Positions 42,945 through 52,409 of a stretch of 64,000 nucleotides of DNA are shown in pieces. The stretch lies in NCBI GenBank assembly GCA_022606425.2, contig JAHDVF020000527.1, positions 744,001 to 808,000 on the forward strand, in the 5' to 3' direction. The translations under genes were made by a program, and so were the position numbers. The notes under the pieces were generated by a model. It did not search any database. It had not been told where the DNA came from and was given only the letters and a program-made list of their open reading frames with translations. Within the stretch, counting starts at the first letter, position 1. Each line of letters opens with the position of its first letter. The DNA comes from Lepidostoma basale. Lineage: Eukaryota; Arthropoda; Insecta; Trichoptera; Lepidostomatidae.

Positions 42945-43018
42945 TATGCCAGGAAATAACATTATGGTCATCTAATATTTCTGACTTATCCTTCGGAGAG
43001 ATGGCGTGATGGTTAGTT
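42945..43018 (+). pseudogene. LINE-A 3' end scrap
   Basis: GAGTATGCCAGGAAATAACA, then TATCCTTCGGAGAGATGGCG TGATGGTTAGTTAG. Only about 75 bp; follows the previous LINE-A end by 70 bp. Confidence 0.65.
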
Positions 43019-43019
43019 A

Positions 43020-43430
43020 GTTATTTAAATAAAAAAAATAAAATAAATTAATTCAAATTTTTAGAAGCAAGCTAATCGCGCCTGTGATGTGAACATTAGT
43101 GCGCAGAGTGCAGGGCCGGTTGCGCATTTTAAATCCAGATCAGAATTCGAGATATGCCGAATCCAATTAGAAAAGCTTCACCCGCCGCATGCGAGTCTCA
43201 AAGCTTTGTGGGGAATTCCAGCACTTGGCCTCCCTGCCGAAGTCAATCGCATGGGGCTCTTCTGGGGGCGGAAGGTACTGACGGGGAATCTCTTCTGAGG
43301 GCGATCAATGGAGGGAAGGAACGCATTTTTCACACCCCTACGGCTATACAAGGTTGAACATAATTTTTTATTTATTATAATTTTTTTTTTTTATAATATA
43401 ATATTTATAATGTAATCAGAATCTATAAAA
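43020..43430. other. Unassigned, GC-richer block 43080-43340
   Basis: Unique in the window, with two overlapping 67-69 codon frames that lack any domain. May be single-copy DNA. Confidence 0.3.
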
Positions 43431-43435
43431 CATGC

Positions 43436-43832
43436 GTGCGACCTATCATGACGTACGCTGTAGAGACGCGGGCTGACACTGTGCGAACCAAGGGACTACT
43501 AAGAACATCGGAGATGAAGGTCCTAAGATCAATCACTGGAAAAACCCTCCGAGATCGTGTCCGCAACGTAGATATAAGAAAAACTTGCGAAATAGAGGAT
43601 ATCGTTCATTGGAGTAGATCAAGAAGAAGATACTGGAGGGACCATGTAGCCCGAATGGATGGTGACAGACTTGCATATACAGCCGCTTATGAAATTCCCT
43701 CCGGAAACCGCCCACCTGGAAGACCGCCTAAGAGAGGGAGGGACAGCTGGATCTCATCATCCGACGAGACATGATTTCTGTGTCACAGATCGTCAGATCT
43801 ATTAAAAGAAGAAGAAGAAGAAGATTTTTTTT
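43436..43832 (+). pseudogene. LINE-C, best-preserved copy
   Basis: Open from 43436 to 43774: TYAVETRADTVRTKGLLRTS EMKVLRS, ITGKTLRDRVRNVDIRKTCE, IEDIVHWSRSRRRYWRDHVA, RMDGDRLAYTAAYEIPSGNR, PPGRPPKRGRDSWISS. After the stop, TCACAGATCGTCAGATCTAT leads to AAAAGAAGAAGAAGAAGAAG. Truncated at the 5' side; no RT catalytic motif. Confidence 0.75.
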
Positions 43833-43869
43833 TTTTAAATCACGTTTATATATTGTATTTGTTTTATGT

Positions 43870-44125
43870 CAATAAGGAAAATCTGCTATACTGAGAACAT
43901 TGTGAGATGGAACAGGACGAAGAGACGATACTGGTGACACCATGTAAACCGTATGGATACTCACACAATCCCACAAACTGCTGCAAATGGAATATCCGTA
44001 GGCCATCGTCCACTTGGCAGGCTATCCAAAAGATGGAGAAATAGCTAGTCTTCTGCATCGCAAGAGGAGACAAATTCCGAGATTACAGATCACCCGATCT
44101 AATTGAATATGAAGAAGAAAAGTTT
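43870..44125 (+). pseudogene. LINE-C-type fragment
   Basis: ENIVRWNRTKRRYW, HHVNRMDTHTIPQTAANGIS VGHRPLGRLSKRWRNS, then GATCACCCGATCTAATTGAA and a short GAAGAAGAAA tail. A second, more diverged copy directly behind 43436. Confidence 0.65.
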
Positions 44126-44130
44126 TAACT

Positions 44131-44655
44131 GTATCTCAATAGAGACGAAGATGCATATTGGAAACTGAATATGGTTGGAAATCCAGTATTCGTATACAAG
44201 TAAAAAAAATATTGTAATCATATCTGGTCTAAAGTTTGGCATATATATAGGAGTGACATCTCCAGGCGGCTTCTAACAATGCGCTAATGGCGGGGTAGCC
44301 TTTCACATTGTGTTAAAAAGATGTTCTGCTTAATGCTTAATAAACATAAATCTCCATCGATGGCGTTAGTATGTAGATTATATATAGAGAAATCTTAGAG
44401 ATTAACATATATATAATCAAAATCTTCATAGATGGCGCATTGAAACTGATATGTGAAATCTGGTGTAGGACTTTAACATATTTACAACTTCCAAAAATTT
44501 GTCAGACATGGTCATAAGAAAGGTGGAATGGAGAATGTTGTAATTACATAAAGCGTGCGCTTAACTCAACCAATGACAGGTCATAAGTCCTGTAAACACC
44601 TTGATCAACCATATCCAGTTTTCAATTTGCATCTTCGTCTCTATTGAGATACAAT
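44131..44655. repeat. Dispersed repeat R530, fullest copy
   Basis: Both ends carry the same text in inverted orientation: GTATCTCAATAGAGACGAAG ATGCA at the left and TGCATCTTCGTCTCTATTGA GATAC at the right, each next to an ATATGGTT/AACCATAT block. Inside: CTAATGGCGGGGTAGCC, CATCGATGGCGTTAGTATG and CATAGATGGCGCATTG, which resemble each other, and CCAATGACAGGTCATAAG. No coding. The right flank 44690-44725 has the ATCCAGTATTCGTATACAAG text also seen at 44185. Confidence 0.75.
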
Positions 44656-44776
44656 TAAATCATGAATTGATAACCCGCAATGGGTGAAATCCAGTATTCG
44701 TATACAAGTATATGTATACATTAAAAAAAAAAATAAGAAAAGTTTTATTTAAAATAATATTAACACAAAATAAGAA

Positions 44777-44830
44777 AGGGTTTGGTTTGGACATATGGAA
44801 CGAATGTATGTGGGAAAAAATGGTTAAAAA
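44777..44830 (+). pseudogene. LINE-A scrap
   Basis: GTTTGGACATATGGAACGAA TG then GGTTAAAAAG, the WFGHMER block only. Confidence 0.5.
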
Positions 44831-44834
44831 GATT

Positions 44835-44965
44835 TTTATTTTTTGTAAAAATCAACCGGTTTAGCTCCCGCCTGAGTCAGTGTCATTGTCTTTTGTAACC
44901 CTGACTATACTCCGGCGGGAGTGAAACCGGTTAGTTTAAACAAAAAATAAAATGGTGTAATAACT
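44835..44965. repeat. Foldback with ACTCC/GGAGT hammerhead-like hairpin
   Basis: Left arm CAACCGGTTTAGCTCCCGCC; right arm GGCGGGAGTGAAACCGGTTA G. Plus strand: CTGACTA (44901-44907), stem ACTCC/GGAGT with loop GGCG (44909-44922), GAAAC, CGGTT. The minus arm reads CTGACTC ... GGGAGCTAAACCGGTT. The stem is perfect but core base G8 is T. Confidence 0.6.
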
Positions 44966-45113
44966 CATATAATAAGTATTTTTATATTATTTTTAATAAT
45001 GCCACACCACAAATTAAGTGCTTTATACGAAAGTATAAATATAATGATGATAACATATTTATTTATTTTACTGGAAATAAAAAAATCACCTTTAAAAGCA
45101 TACATATCTCGTA

Positions 45114-45538
45114 ATCTTCAACCAGTGCGTCTTGCCAGTGATGAGGTACGGAGCCGAGACGTGGACACTAACAATAGGTCTAGTCTACAAATTCAAAGTC
45201 GCCCAACGCACCATGGAAGAGCCATGCTTGAAATAACCTCAAGGGACAGATTTAGAATCGAATTTATTCGACAACAAACCAAGGTGACTGAAGTGGCTCT
45301 GAGGATGGGCGGGCTGAAGTGGCGATGGGCTGGCCATGTCTGTCGGAGAACCGACGGCCGATGGGGGTGACGGGTTCTGGAGTGGAGACCGCGTAAAGGA
45401 TTCCGCAGAGTTGGACGTCCCCCTGCCCGCTGGACCGACGACCTTCCGATGGATGGAAGCGGCAATGGATAGGGGGTGGTGGCGCTCTTTGGGAGAGGCC
45501 TACATTCAGCAGTGGATGACAGACGGCTGATGATGATG
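45114..45538 (+). mobile_element. LINE insertion (LINE-D type) with 10 bp target-site duplication
   Basis: ATATCTCGTA occurs at 45104-45113 and 45539-45548. Translation: FNQCVLPVMRYGAETWTLT-like opening, FKVAQRTMERAMLEITSRD, FRIEFIRQQTKVTEVALRMG, GLKWRWAGHVCRRTDGRWG, then frame changes to RVLEWRPRKGFRRVGRPPAR, WTDDL, and WWRSLGEAYIQQWMTDG before the stop. The tail is TGATGATGAT. This is a 5'-truncated LINE copy put in by target-primed reverse transcription. Confidence 0.8.
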
Positions 45539-45879
45539 ATATCTCGTATGAAATGTATTATTTGGTAAAGTAAGAACATTAAAAAATACGTTCAATTGAG
45601 CTGAGATTTAAACAATTAGGAATTATTCATTTAAAATGTCTAATGAAATTGTATTTACTTGGTACATAATACTGACATACTGTTATTTTAAATAAAAGAA
45701 ACACATGCTTACCAACTAAACTAACATAAACTACCAAGGAAACGGAAACAGAATCGATCTGCAAAACGTTGGTTGGAGAATATATCACAAGATACTGACG
45801 TTTCCAGGATCCTAAGGAATAAAATTCAATTCTTGTTTCTGAAACATTGTTGTAAAACTCGATATTAAATTAATTTAGT

Positions 45880-46550
45880 ATATGAATTTAAAAATCTGTT
45901 TTCTGTAAGTTCCATTATATTTTTCACTTTATTGTACCAAAATATGTACCTACCGTTATGCTGGAGAGGGTTCAGAATAAAATTCTGAGGTATACGAGGT
46001 ATCTATTTGAAGGAGTATGGTAGTTATCCGTAGCTCTATCCCACGGCAATTCTTTTGGAAATGCTCGGAACCAATTCTCTACAGCTTCGAAGATATGGGC
46101 ATCTAATAACCCATTTCCTTAGATTAATCAGGGGATATTTCGAGAACTCGGCCGTGCTGGAGGATGTTGGTCTTTTTGTCCCCGATAGATATCTCCAACA
46201 GCGACAGCACATATTGTTTTACCTACCAAGATTGTTGAACCAATCTGCCTCTGTTGACACCGCTGGGAAGAGCAATTAGTCTGCTAAACGCGGTCTCCTC
46301 GGAGATCGACGTCTTTCATATTAGTGAAAGTACGTTCAGGGGACAAATATTCTCGACTTTAGAAAGCATCTTGTCTTCCTAATGTCGAACTTTGTCTAAT
46401 GCGTTCCTGGTATTATGTTGAATGTATATAATATTTTACCTGTACTCAATAGATGCCTTAAACATTTATGCTGTTTGTAACGTCTTTTGAGTAAATAAAC
46501 GGATTTGATTTGATTTGAAAAACTTCTAGAAAATAGATGTTTTCATTCGT
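45880..46550. repeat. Family C arms split by a LINE-E insertion
   Basis: Left arm AAAAATCTGTTTTCTGTAAG TTCCATTATATTTTTC near 45890-45930; right arm AAAAACTTCTAGAAAATAGA TGTTTTCATTCG near 46516-46548. The LINE-E copy (45950-46515) sits between them. Confidence 0.6.
45950..46515 (+). pseudogene. LINE-E 3' end
   Basis: VQNKILRYTRYLFE, frame break, MLGTNSLQLRRYGHLITHFL, RLIRGYFENSAVLEDVGLFV PDRYLQQRQH, FYLPRLLNQ (broken), HISESTFRGQIFSTLESILS S. 3' UTR ctcaatagatgccttaaac, tgctgtttgtaacgtctttt, tail GATTTGATTTGATTTGAA. Confidence 0.8.
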
Positions 46551-46551
46551 A

Positions 46552-47112
46552 CTAATTAAATGTAACTTACATATTTTATTTTATATAATGATTTATAATG
46601 TATTTAAAATCATCCTTTATATAACAATAATACGAGTAGTATTTTTTTTAAATAGAATTATTGTTATACTTAAAACACCAATTTTGATTTGTAAAATTAA
46701 ACTAATCTTTCTGTTACTCTATTTTGTCAACCCTGTTTCCGCCGTTTAGTTGGGTACATCAGCTGTAAGTAGCGCCCAACAGCAGGGTTGGCACAACACC
46801 ATCCCTCCCCACACAATGCAGCCTCCGTGTCACGCCACTTCAGAAGGGAAGGGACTGAAGCCACCCTCGCCGCGGCCCGCACACCTCTGACCCCGCGGTT
46901 CATCAGATAAGGGTGGTTTATTATTTGTACAGAAGAAGGCTTATTTCTCTAAACCGAATGTTATTAAAGACGACTATCGTAATGCAATCTGGTTTAATGC
47001 TTTTAAGATTTTTCACATATTATTTTAATCCATTTACAGTAATTACCTTATTAAATATTGATATTTTGTTTCAACACTTGATCATTGTTCATGCTAACGA
47101 GTTTTGATGCTA
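46552..47112. other. Unassigned, GC-richer block 46745-46910
   Basis: The block has CGCCGCGGCCCGCACACC and is unique in the window. AT-rich elsewhere. Confidence 0.35.
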
Positions 47113-47202
47113 TTCGGGAAAGACCGAGGAAAACGTGGCACGATCAAATAAATCAAATTTATTCTTTATTCGCCATCACTTTGTGTTGGGGATTCACATT
47201 TG

Positions 47203-47440
47203 CTGTTATAATTTATAACACTGTTATAATATCACAATTAATTTTTATTTACTGAGAGTGTCGCGACGTCTGTTTCGCCAACCGATGTAGGCATCATCAG
47301 GTGTTACAATAAACTGTGATATTGTAATATAAATATTATTATAAAATAAAAGTAAAAATTGATATTATAACATTGCTATAAATTTTAATAAAAATAATGT
47401 TGAAGTACCATAGTGTTTCGGCCAAAACAATGGACTATTT
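47203..47440 (-). mobile_element. Family A repeat inserted in family B, 12 bp target-site duplication
   Basis: GATTCACATTTG lies at 47191-47202 and again at 47441-47452. The insert has GAGAGTGTCGCGACGTCTG TTTCGCCAACC, then the loop, a worn right arm, and ends with GTGTTTCGGCCAAAACAATG GACTATTT. The intact-core motif is on the minus strand, opposite to the tail. Confidence 0.8.
47265..47300 (-). ncRNA. Hammerhead-like core, family A, core intact
   Basis: Minus reading: CTGATGA, T, GCCTAC-ATCG-GTTGGC (one mismatch), GAAAC, AGAC, GTC. Invariant core bases kept. Helix III would be AC/GT closed by AGAC. Confidence 0.45.
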
Positions 47441-47480
47441 GATTCACATTTGAATAACTTTTTGGAAACATTGTATTAGT

Positions 47481-47546
47481 GTATGAATTTTAACCTGAAG
47501 AAGGGAAGTTTGTGTCCCAAAACGTTGATAATATTAAAATTCATAC
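47481..47546 (+). ncRNA. Hammerhead-like unit with 13 bp helix I
   Basis: GTATGAATTTTAA (47481-47493) pairs perfectly with TTAAAATTCATAC (47534-47546). Between them: CTGAAGA (47495-47501), stem GGGA/TCCC, AAAAC, GTT (47524-47526), then a 7-base bulge gataata on the 3' side of helix I. That layout, an internal loop in helix I, is what natural type I hammerheads use for loop-loop contact. G12 is A here, so activity is doubtful. Confidence 0.45.
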
Positions 47547-47919
47547 ATTGAAGAGGGGAAGTTTGTGTCCCGAAACATGTTTGTGAAAAGTGCAAAAAAG
47601 TGTAGTTATGATAAAATATTTCCAAAAACTTATTCAAATAAATCAAATATTGAATGTCAACATGTAAGCGAGAGAAGTATATCAGTAAAGAAGAGTGTGG
47701 CAGTCCATTCTTTCTGCCTATTACTTCGGGGAGACGGCGTGATGGTGAGTTAGTTTGTTTTTTGTTGGGAATTAAAAACAATTTTATAAATTATTGTACT
47801 TGGATGTTTATTGGCCGGGTATTCTTTTAATATTCTTTGATATTGCGACGTTCATAGTACCTCATCTATTCAGAATTATTGAAATAACAAGAAAACCAAG
47901 ATAAAAGTAAGAACCGGAC

Positions 47920-48012
47920 ACCGCTCACCTGGAAGATCACCTTAAATATGGAGTGACAGTTCCATCTCATCATCTCAGAAGACATGATTTCTGTGTCATA
48001 GGTTTTATTCTA
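47920..48012 (+). pseudogene. LINE-C scrap
   Basis: GHRSPGRSP, broken, WSDSSISSSQKT, followed by TTTCTGTGTCATAGG, as at 43700-43790. Confidence 0.55.
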
Positions 48013-48014
48013 TA

Positions 48015-48530
48015 TTAAAACAAGACGTAATTTGAGCATCTTGCCAGATTACTTAAAAAAATGAAGAGAAAAATAAGAGGAAGAAAAAGATATGTTTATT
48101 TATTTCTAAATTCTCTCATCTTTTTGCCAATTATGTATAAATTACTATGAACGTTGCAAAAATAAAGATTGAATATAAACCAAACATCTTCTGTTTTCAT
48201 TTTAACGCAACTTCAACGAACGTTCGAGACCCATCGAACTAATGCAACATACAAAAACTTTCTCCCAGCATTCGGCATAATAATACATCTGGGTACAATA
48301 ATAGTTTGCCCCTAATAAAAAATCAATCCGTGTAACTAAACGTAATCTTAATTGAACATCTCCCGTGCCGGCCCTGTTCTACGAGGGGCATTTTTATCCC
48401 TACCAAATCCAGAAAATCTCGCTATCAGGGCTGACCTATTGAAAACGTTTGAAAATAAGGACAATTTTAATTCCTTATAATTCTTCAGTGTTTTTTTCGT
48501 AAACAGTTGTTAATATTTTTTAAACTTGAT
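48015..48530. other. Unassigned region
   Basis: 48200-48440 is slightly GC-richer and unique. No gene signal. Confidence 0.35.
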
Positions 48531-49360
48531 ATGTTATAAGAGAACTACAAAACATTTGTCAAAACTGACCATATTTGTAACCAATTTATTATATTTAACT
48601 AACTAACTAACCATCACGCCGTTTCCCTGAAAGGGTAGACAGAAAGAATGGACTGCAACACTTTAATCGATGCTGCATTCCATCCTTCTCTTTTCGCCAA
48701 CGCGAGAGACGCGGTGTGATGTTTTGCGAACCTCATCGCCACCAATAGGCATCTCCCGCGCACACTTCGATCATTCAACGTCTACATAATAAATCTAAAA
48801 CAAATTATATAAAATACGATGATATAAAATAAAATAACACATAAAAATAATTTAACACATAATGTTCTTTTAGATGGTGCACTTGTCGTCAGCTGGACGA
48901 TCCGGACATTTGTGTTTATTTAATTTTTTATTCCACTGTTTTCATTTTAATTAGGCACTTAAAACAATCCAACACCAGAAAAAACTTGAAAATTTGATTG
49001 AAGAATTTATTCAAATTGTCATTGGAACAAATGAAAAATTAATTTTTGCACCTGTCAAAATTATTTTTATAAACGAAAAAACTTGTATTATTTTAACGTC
49101 AGAAGAGTGAAAACGTATTTTGTGTCACAAATAACTATCATAAACTGCGGCAACAATCAAATTGAACAAAACAATTCACTTATACAAGAAATTTTTCCAA
49201 ATTTACGGGAGCAGCGCACCACATGAACCAAACCAAATTTTCAAAATCGAACGTTAAATATTAAAAAAATATTACTAATGAAGGGCTGGTTAGTCCGAAA
49301 CATGTTTGATATATATATTTTTTTTAAATAAATGTGAGTTTGTATACAAATTGTATTTAA
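48531..49360. repeat. Family B repeat with a SINE2 in its loop
   Basis: ACATTTGTCAAAACTGACCA TATTTGTAACC at 48552-48582, then SINE2 (48597-49090), then TACTAATGAAGGGCTGGTTA GTCCGAAACATGTTTGATAT at 49270-49310. The core CTAATGA/GAAAC has a 6 bp helix I (ATATTA... with TGATAT, one wobble). Confidence 0.65.
48597..49090 (-). repeat. SINE2 copy, longest
   Basis: AACTAACTAACCATCACGCC, hairpin CCCTGAAAGGG, CTTTAATCGATGCTGCATTCC, GCGAACCTCATCGCCACCAA TAGG, CGCGCACACTTCGATC. Continues with sequence shared with 14110-14560 (CAGATGGTGCAC, GACGATCCGGACTTTTGTG-like, AAACAATGAAAAATT). Confirms that the repeat is longer than the tRNA-like piece. Confidence 0.7.
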
Positions 49361-49369
49361 TAAAAGAAA

Positions 49370-49745
49370 CATGTTATAAGATAGTTCATATTATCAAAAT
49401 GCCAAATTCTCTTACGTTTACTTATCCGGATAAATAGTTATTTCTAGGGTATCCTACCTTAAACCTTTTTTTATAAAAATTCATTGATTATCAAAACAAT
49501 AATTTAAGTGGTTCTTACGCAAAACCTGTACATCTATTTTTAAGGTAATAATATATGTTTTAAATATTTTTATTACGCTATGTAGAGGTGTTTTTATTGT
49601 GTAAACTAAAATGCTCCAAATTTATATTTTTTTGTTTGTTAAAAATGAGGGAAATCTCAATATCAAGTCATTAACATTGTTGAAATATATACCTATCATG
49701 AAAAAAGCATAATTCGTTTTGCTAGAGCATTATCCATTGATTTGA
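49370..49745. other. Nothing recognised
   Basis: AT-rich, no supportable feature. Confidence 0.45.
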
Positions 49746-49749
49746 ATTT

Positions 49750-50110
49750 GCTTCTTCTTCCCCTTATTTATACAGGATATCATTTCTTGCTTGTGATGAA
49801 GACGTCCAATTTTGTCTCCATCTCTTTGGTGGTTGTACTGGTAGTCGATAGCCTTCTGGAGTCTCGTGCAACACGATCTTAGGAATCCTCGCTGGATTCA
49901 TTCTCTCAGCGTTGTCCCTCCAGAATCGTCTTCTCTTCCTACTTCGTCTAACTATGTTATCAATTTTGAATGATTTGCGAATCTCTTATCTTTTAGGGTT
50001 TATCCAGGTCACAATGTTTTCATTTCTGCTACTCTTAGGAGATGTTTGGTTCTTACAGTGTCTGCTCTTGCTTCGATTTCGTAAGTCATTATGGGCCGGA
50101 TGCATGTTTT
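49750..50110 (-). pseudogene. LINE-C fragment
   Basis: Minus reading has RNENIVTWINPK-like, QIIQN-DNIVRRSRKRRRFWRD, NAERMNPARIPKIVLHETPE GYRLPVQPPKRWRQNWTSS, and ends near aaggggaagaagaagc. Several stops. Same order as 51195. Confidence 0.6.
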
Positions 50111-51020
50111 TATAAATCTTAACTTTGCTTTTCACAAACATATGCTTACTCACCAAAAAGTGTCCTTCAGACATCTGGAGATAACTGCTGCTTTATAACC
50201 CTAGCAAGGCGATAAATGTTACTCCTATATATTATAATACAACAATGCTTTTAGAAAAGTAACATTTTCATTAATTAAAAATACTTCTCCTTCCTGATTA
50301 ATTGTACTAAAGATATATCTCACAATATCTTAATATTTATTGCAATAGTTGGTATATAGATAAATAATAATAATATTCACACCCCCATAATTATGAATCT
50401 GAAATTGAAGAATATAATATAAGATAGCGACCTGCCAAAACCGGAAGAAATTTAGAGAAAATATGTCTAGTAAAACAATGCACGTTAGATTATTATTTTA
50501 TTTGTTAAAAGTTTACATTATTCATATATTTATTTAAATTTTCAAACTGTCTCGTCTTTTGTAATTACGTTTTGTTATTTTAATTGTAACTACATTACGC
50601 TTTTCTTAAAATGCATGCAGATTATAAAAAATATATTCAAAATAGTTTTAAATATTTAAATCCATCCCTTGCTCTCCGTTTAAGGGGATTCCTCCCCCGC
50701 CGATTCAGCCCACAATAACGTAACAAGTTTACACACAAATAATATGATCGCCCACTCCCCTGCACTCCCTAACTTCACCCCTCTGGAGCAAGCGGAGGGG
50801 ACATCTCACAAGAGAAGAGAAGGGAACATTACTTGTAATGAACAGCATATTAACTATCTACGAAATTTATAGTAGGTCAAAATAATTATGAGATGAATAA
50901 TTTGTATGATACTATGATGTTAAATCCCATTTTTTATTTTATTTCAAAAAATAATATTCACAATAAGATTAAAATTAATGCACTTATTGAAAGTTAAGGT
51001 ATTAACACTGTGGAATTCCA
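50111..51020. other. Unassigned, with a C-rich block 50680-50830
   Basis: 50680-50830 is GC-richer (ccgtttaaggggattcctcc) and unique in the window. The rest is AT-rich. Confidence 0.35.
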
Positions 51021-51028
51021 TAGTAATC

Positions 51029-51106
51029 TACTTTGGGAATTAATTAAACATTTCACTAAAAAAAAGTGGTCTAAACAATGTTTAATTAATTCCCAAAGTA
51101 GATTAA
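51029..51106. repeat. Short inverted repeat (27 bp arms)
   Basis: AGTAATCTACTTTGGGAATT AATTAAACAT on the left, ATGTTTAATTAATTCCCAAA GTAGATTA on the right, separated by about 25 bp. Arms perfect except at the edges. A small foldback or a hairpin-forming unit; no other copy in the window. Confidence 0.75.
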
Positions 51107-51194
51107 AATTAATGCAATATTTGTGAGTTTTTAAAAATAATGTTTTGTAAATCTATATATCCAATAATATAATCTATATAAATCTATATATCAA

Positions 51195-51515
51195 ATGTCT
51201 TGTGATCTTGCGACAGGATATCATTTCTTTCTGTGATGAAAACGTCCAGCTTTCTCTCCATTTCTTTGGTGGTTGTCCTGGTAGTCGACGGCCTTCTTCG
51301 GTCTCGTGCATCACGGTCCCTCCAGAATTGTCGGCTCTGCCTTCTCCATCTCACTATGTTATCAGTTTTGAAGGATCTGCGAATCTCTTCGTTGGGTATC
51401 CTATCTCTAAGGGTTCTACCCACGATAGGTCGCAATGTTTTCATTTCTGCTACTCTTAGGAGATGTTTGGTTCTGACAGTGTCCGCTCTTGCGTCGATTC
51501 AGTCATTATGGGTCT
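51195..51515 (-). pseudogene. LINE-C fragment
   Basis: MKTLRPIVGRTLRDRIPNEE IRRSF, KTDNIVRWRRQSRQFWRD, DARDRRRPSTTRTTTKEMER KLDVF. Open over 86 codons but internally shortened: the GxHPRGRPPKRW segment is replaced by a deletion-junction frame. Confidence 0.65.
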
Positions 51516-51579
51516 GATGCATGTTATATAAATCTTAAGTTTATTTTAAAATAATAAATGAATACAGTGCGAACTAAAA

Positions 51580-51785
51580 TATTTTGGGCACATGGAAAGA
51601 ATGAATATAGAAAGAATAATAAAGAAAGTATATGTTAAAGATGTGAGATCGAGAAAAATGTTGCAAGATCAAATTATTCAAATAATAAATGTCGGCCGCA
51701 TGACGTATAATACAAATGTTGCAGAAGCAAGCGGGATGAGCTGTGTGGCGGTCCATTATTTCTGCCTATCCATTTGGAGTCAACT
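51580..51785 (+). pseudogene. LINE-A fragment with deletions
   Basis: FGHMERMNIERIIKKVYVKD VRS, QDQIIQIINVGRM, then SCVAVHYFCLS-like broken text ending TATCCATTTGGAGTCAAC, where the hairpin is lost. Confidence 0.65.
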
Positions 51786-52031
51786 ATAGATAGAAGCTGT
51801 ACAAAGAGACGCAGAAAAAGCGGTGCCATTTATTCAAAATGCTTTTTATTCCACCCATAGAGATCTCAAATGTTCTGACTTAGGTTTTCCATGGTTTCTT
51901 CAGCTGTATGGCGAATGTCGAATATATAGATACCCTTTGGACCACAGAACTTGACTAAGTCAGTTCAATAGACCTAAAACTAATGGTAAAATACATAAAT
52001 AAATTTTATAATAATTTGTAATATGACTTAC

Positions 52032-52405
52032 TAAAACTAACTAACCATCAAGCCGTCTCAGCGAAGGGGTTGGCAGAAAGAATGGACTGCCACACTTTTC
52101 TTACCTGCCATTTTTCTTTCGCTTCCTCAACATTCATACATCGTGTCATGCACGTGCGTCGATTTCTCTGACTCCTCACGTGGCCGACATTCAATATTTG
52201 ATTTATTCGATCGTACCACGTTTTTCTCGGTGTCCCTCTATTTCTAGTTCCATTTACATCTTTAAAATATACTTTTTTACCATTCTTTTTTCATGCATTC
52301 TTTCCATGTGTCCAAACCATCTTAATCATCCTTTCATTATTTTGTTCATAACACCATCATTCGCACCGCAATCACTTCTTATTTTTCATTCCACATTTGT
52401 TATAT
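52032..52405 (-). pseudogene. LINE-A fragment
   Basis: AACTAACCATCAAGCCGTCT, damaged hairpin (AGCGAAGGGGT), minus-strand RACMTRCMNVEE, GRDTEKNVVRSNKSNIE, MVWTHGKNA, FNEQNNERMIKMVWTHGK, then SDCGANDG. Stops and shifts; no open frame. Confidence 0.7.
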
Positions 52406-52409
52406 CCTT

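Larger units (their letters stand above)
47160..47635. repeat. Family B repeat inside LINE-A, with two tandem hammerhead-like units
   Basis: Left part TTCGCCATCACTTTGTGTTG GGGATTCACATTTG, right part resumes at 47441 with GATTCACATTTGAATAACTTT, TTGGAAACATTGTATTAG. Two units follow: CTGAAGA...GTCCC-AAAAC-GTT (47495-47526) and TTGAAGA...GTCCC-GAAAC-ATGTT (47548-47581). The reverse complement of this order is seen at 19180-19325. Confidence 0.75.
47115..47765 (+). pseudogene. LINE-A copy split by nested repeats
   Basis: 47115-47159 encodes RPRKTWHDQINQI. The text resumes at 47636 with AATAAATCAAATATTGAATG TC and ends at TTACTTCGGGGAGACGGCGT GATGGTGAGTTAG (47757). The 480 bp between hold a family B repeat, itself interrupted by a family A repeat. 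Confidence 0.7.
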
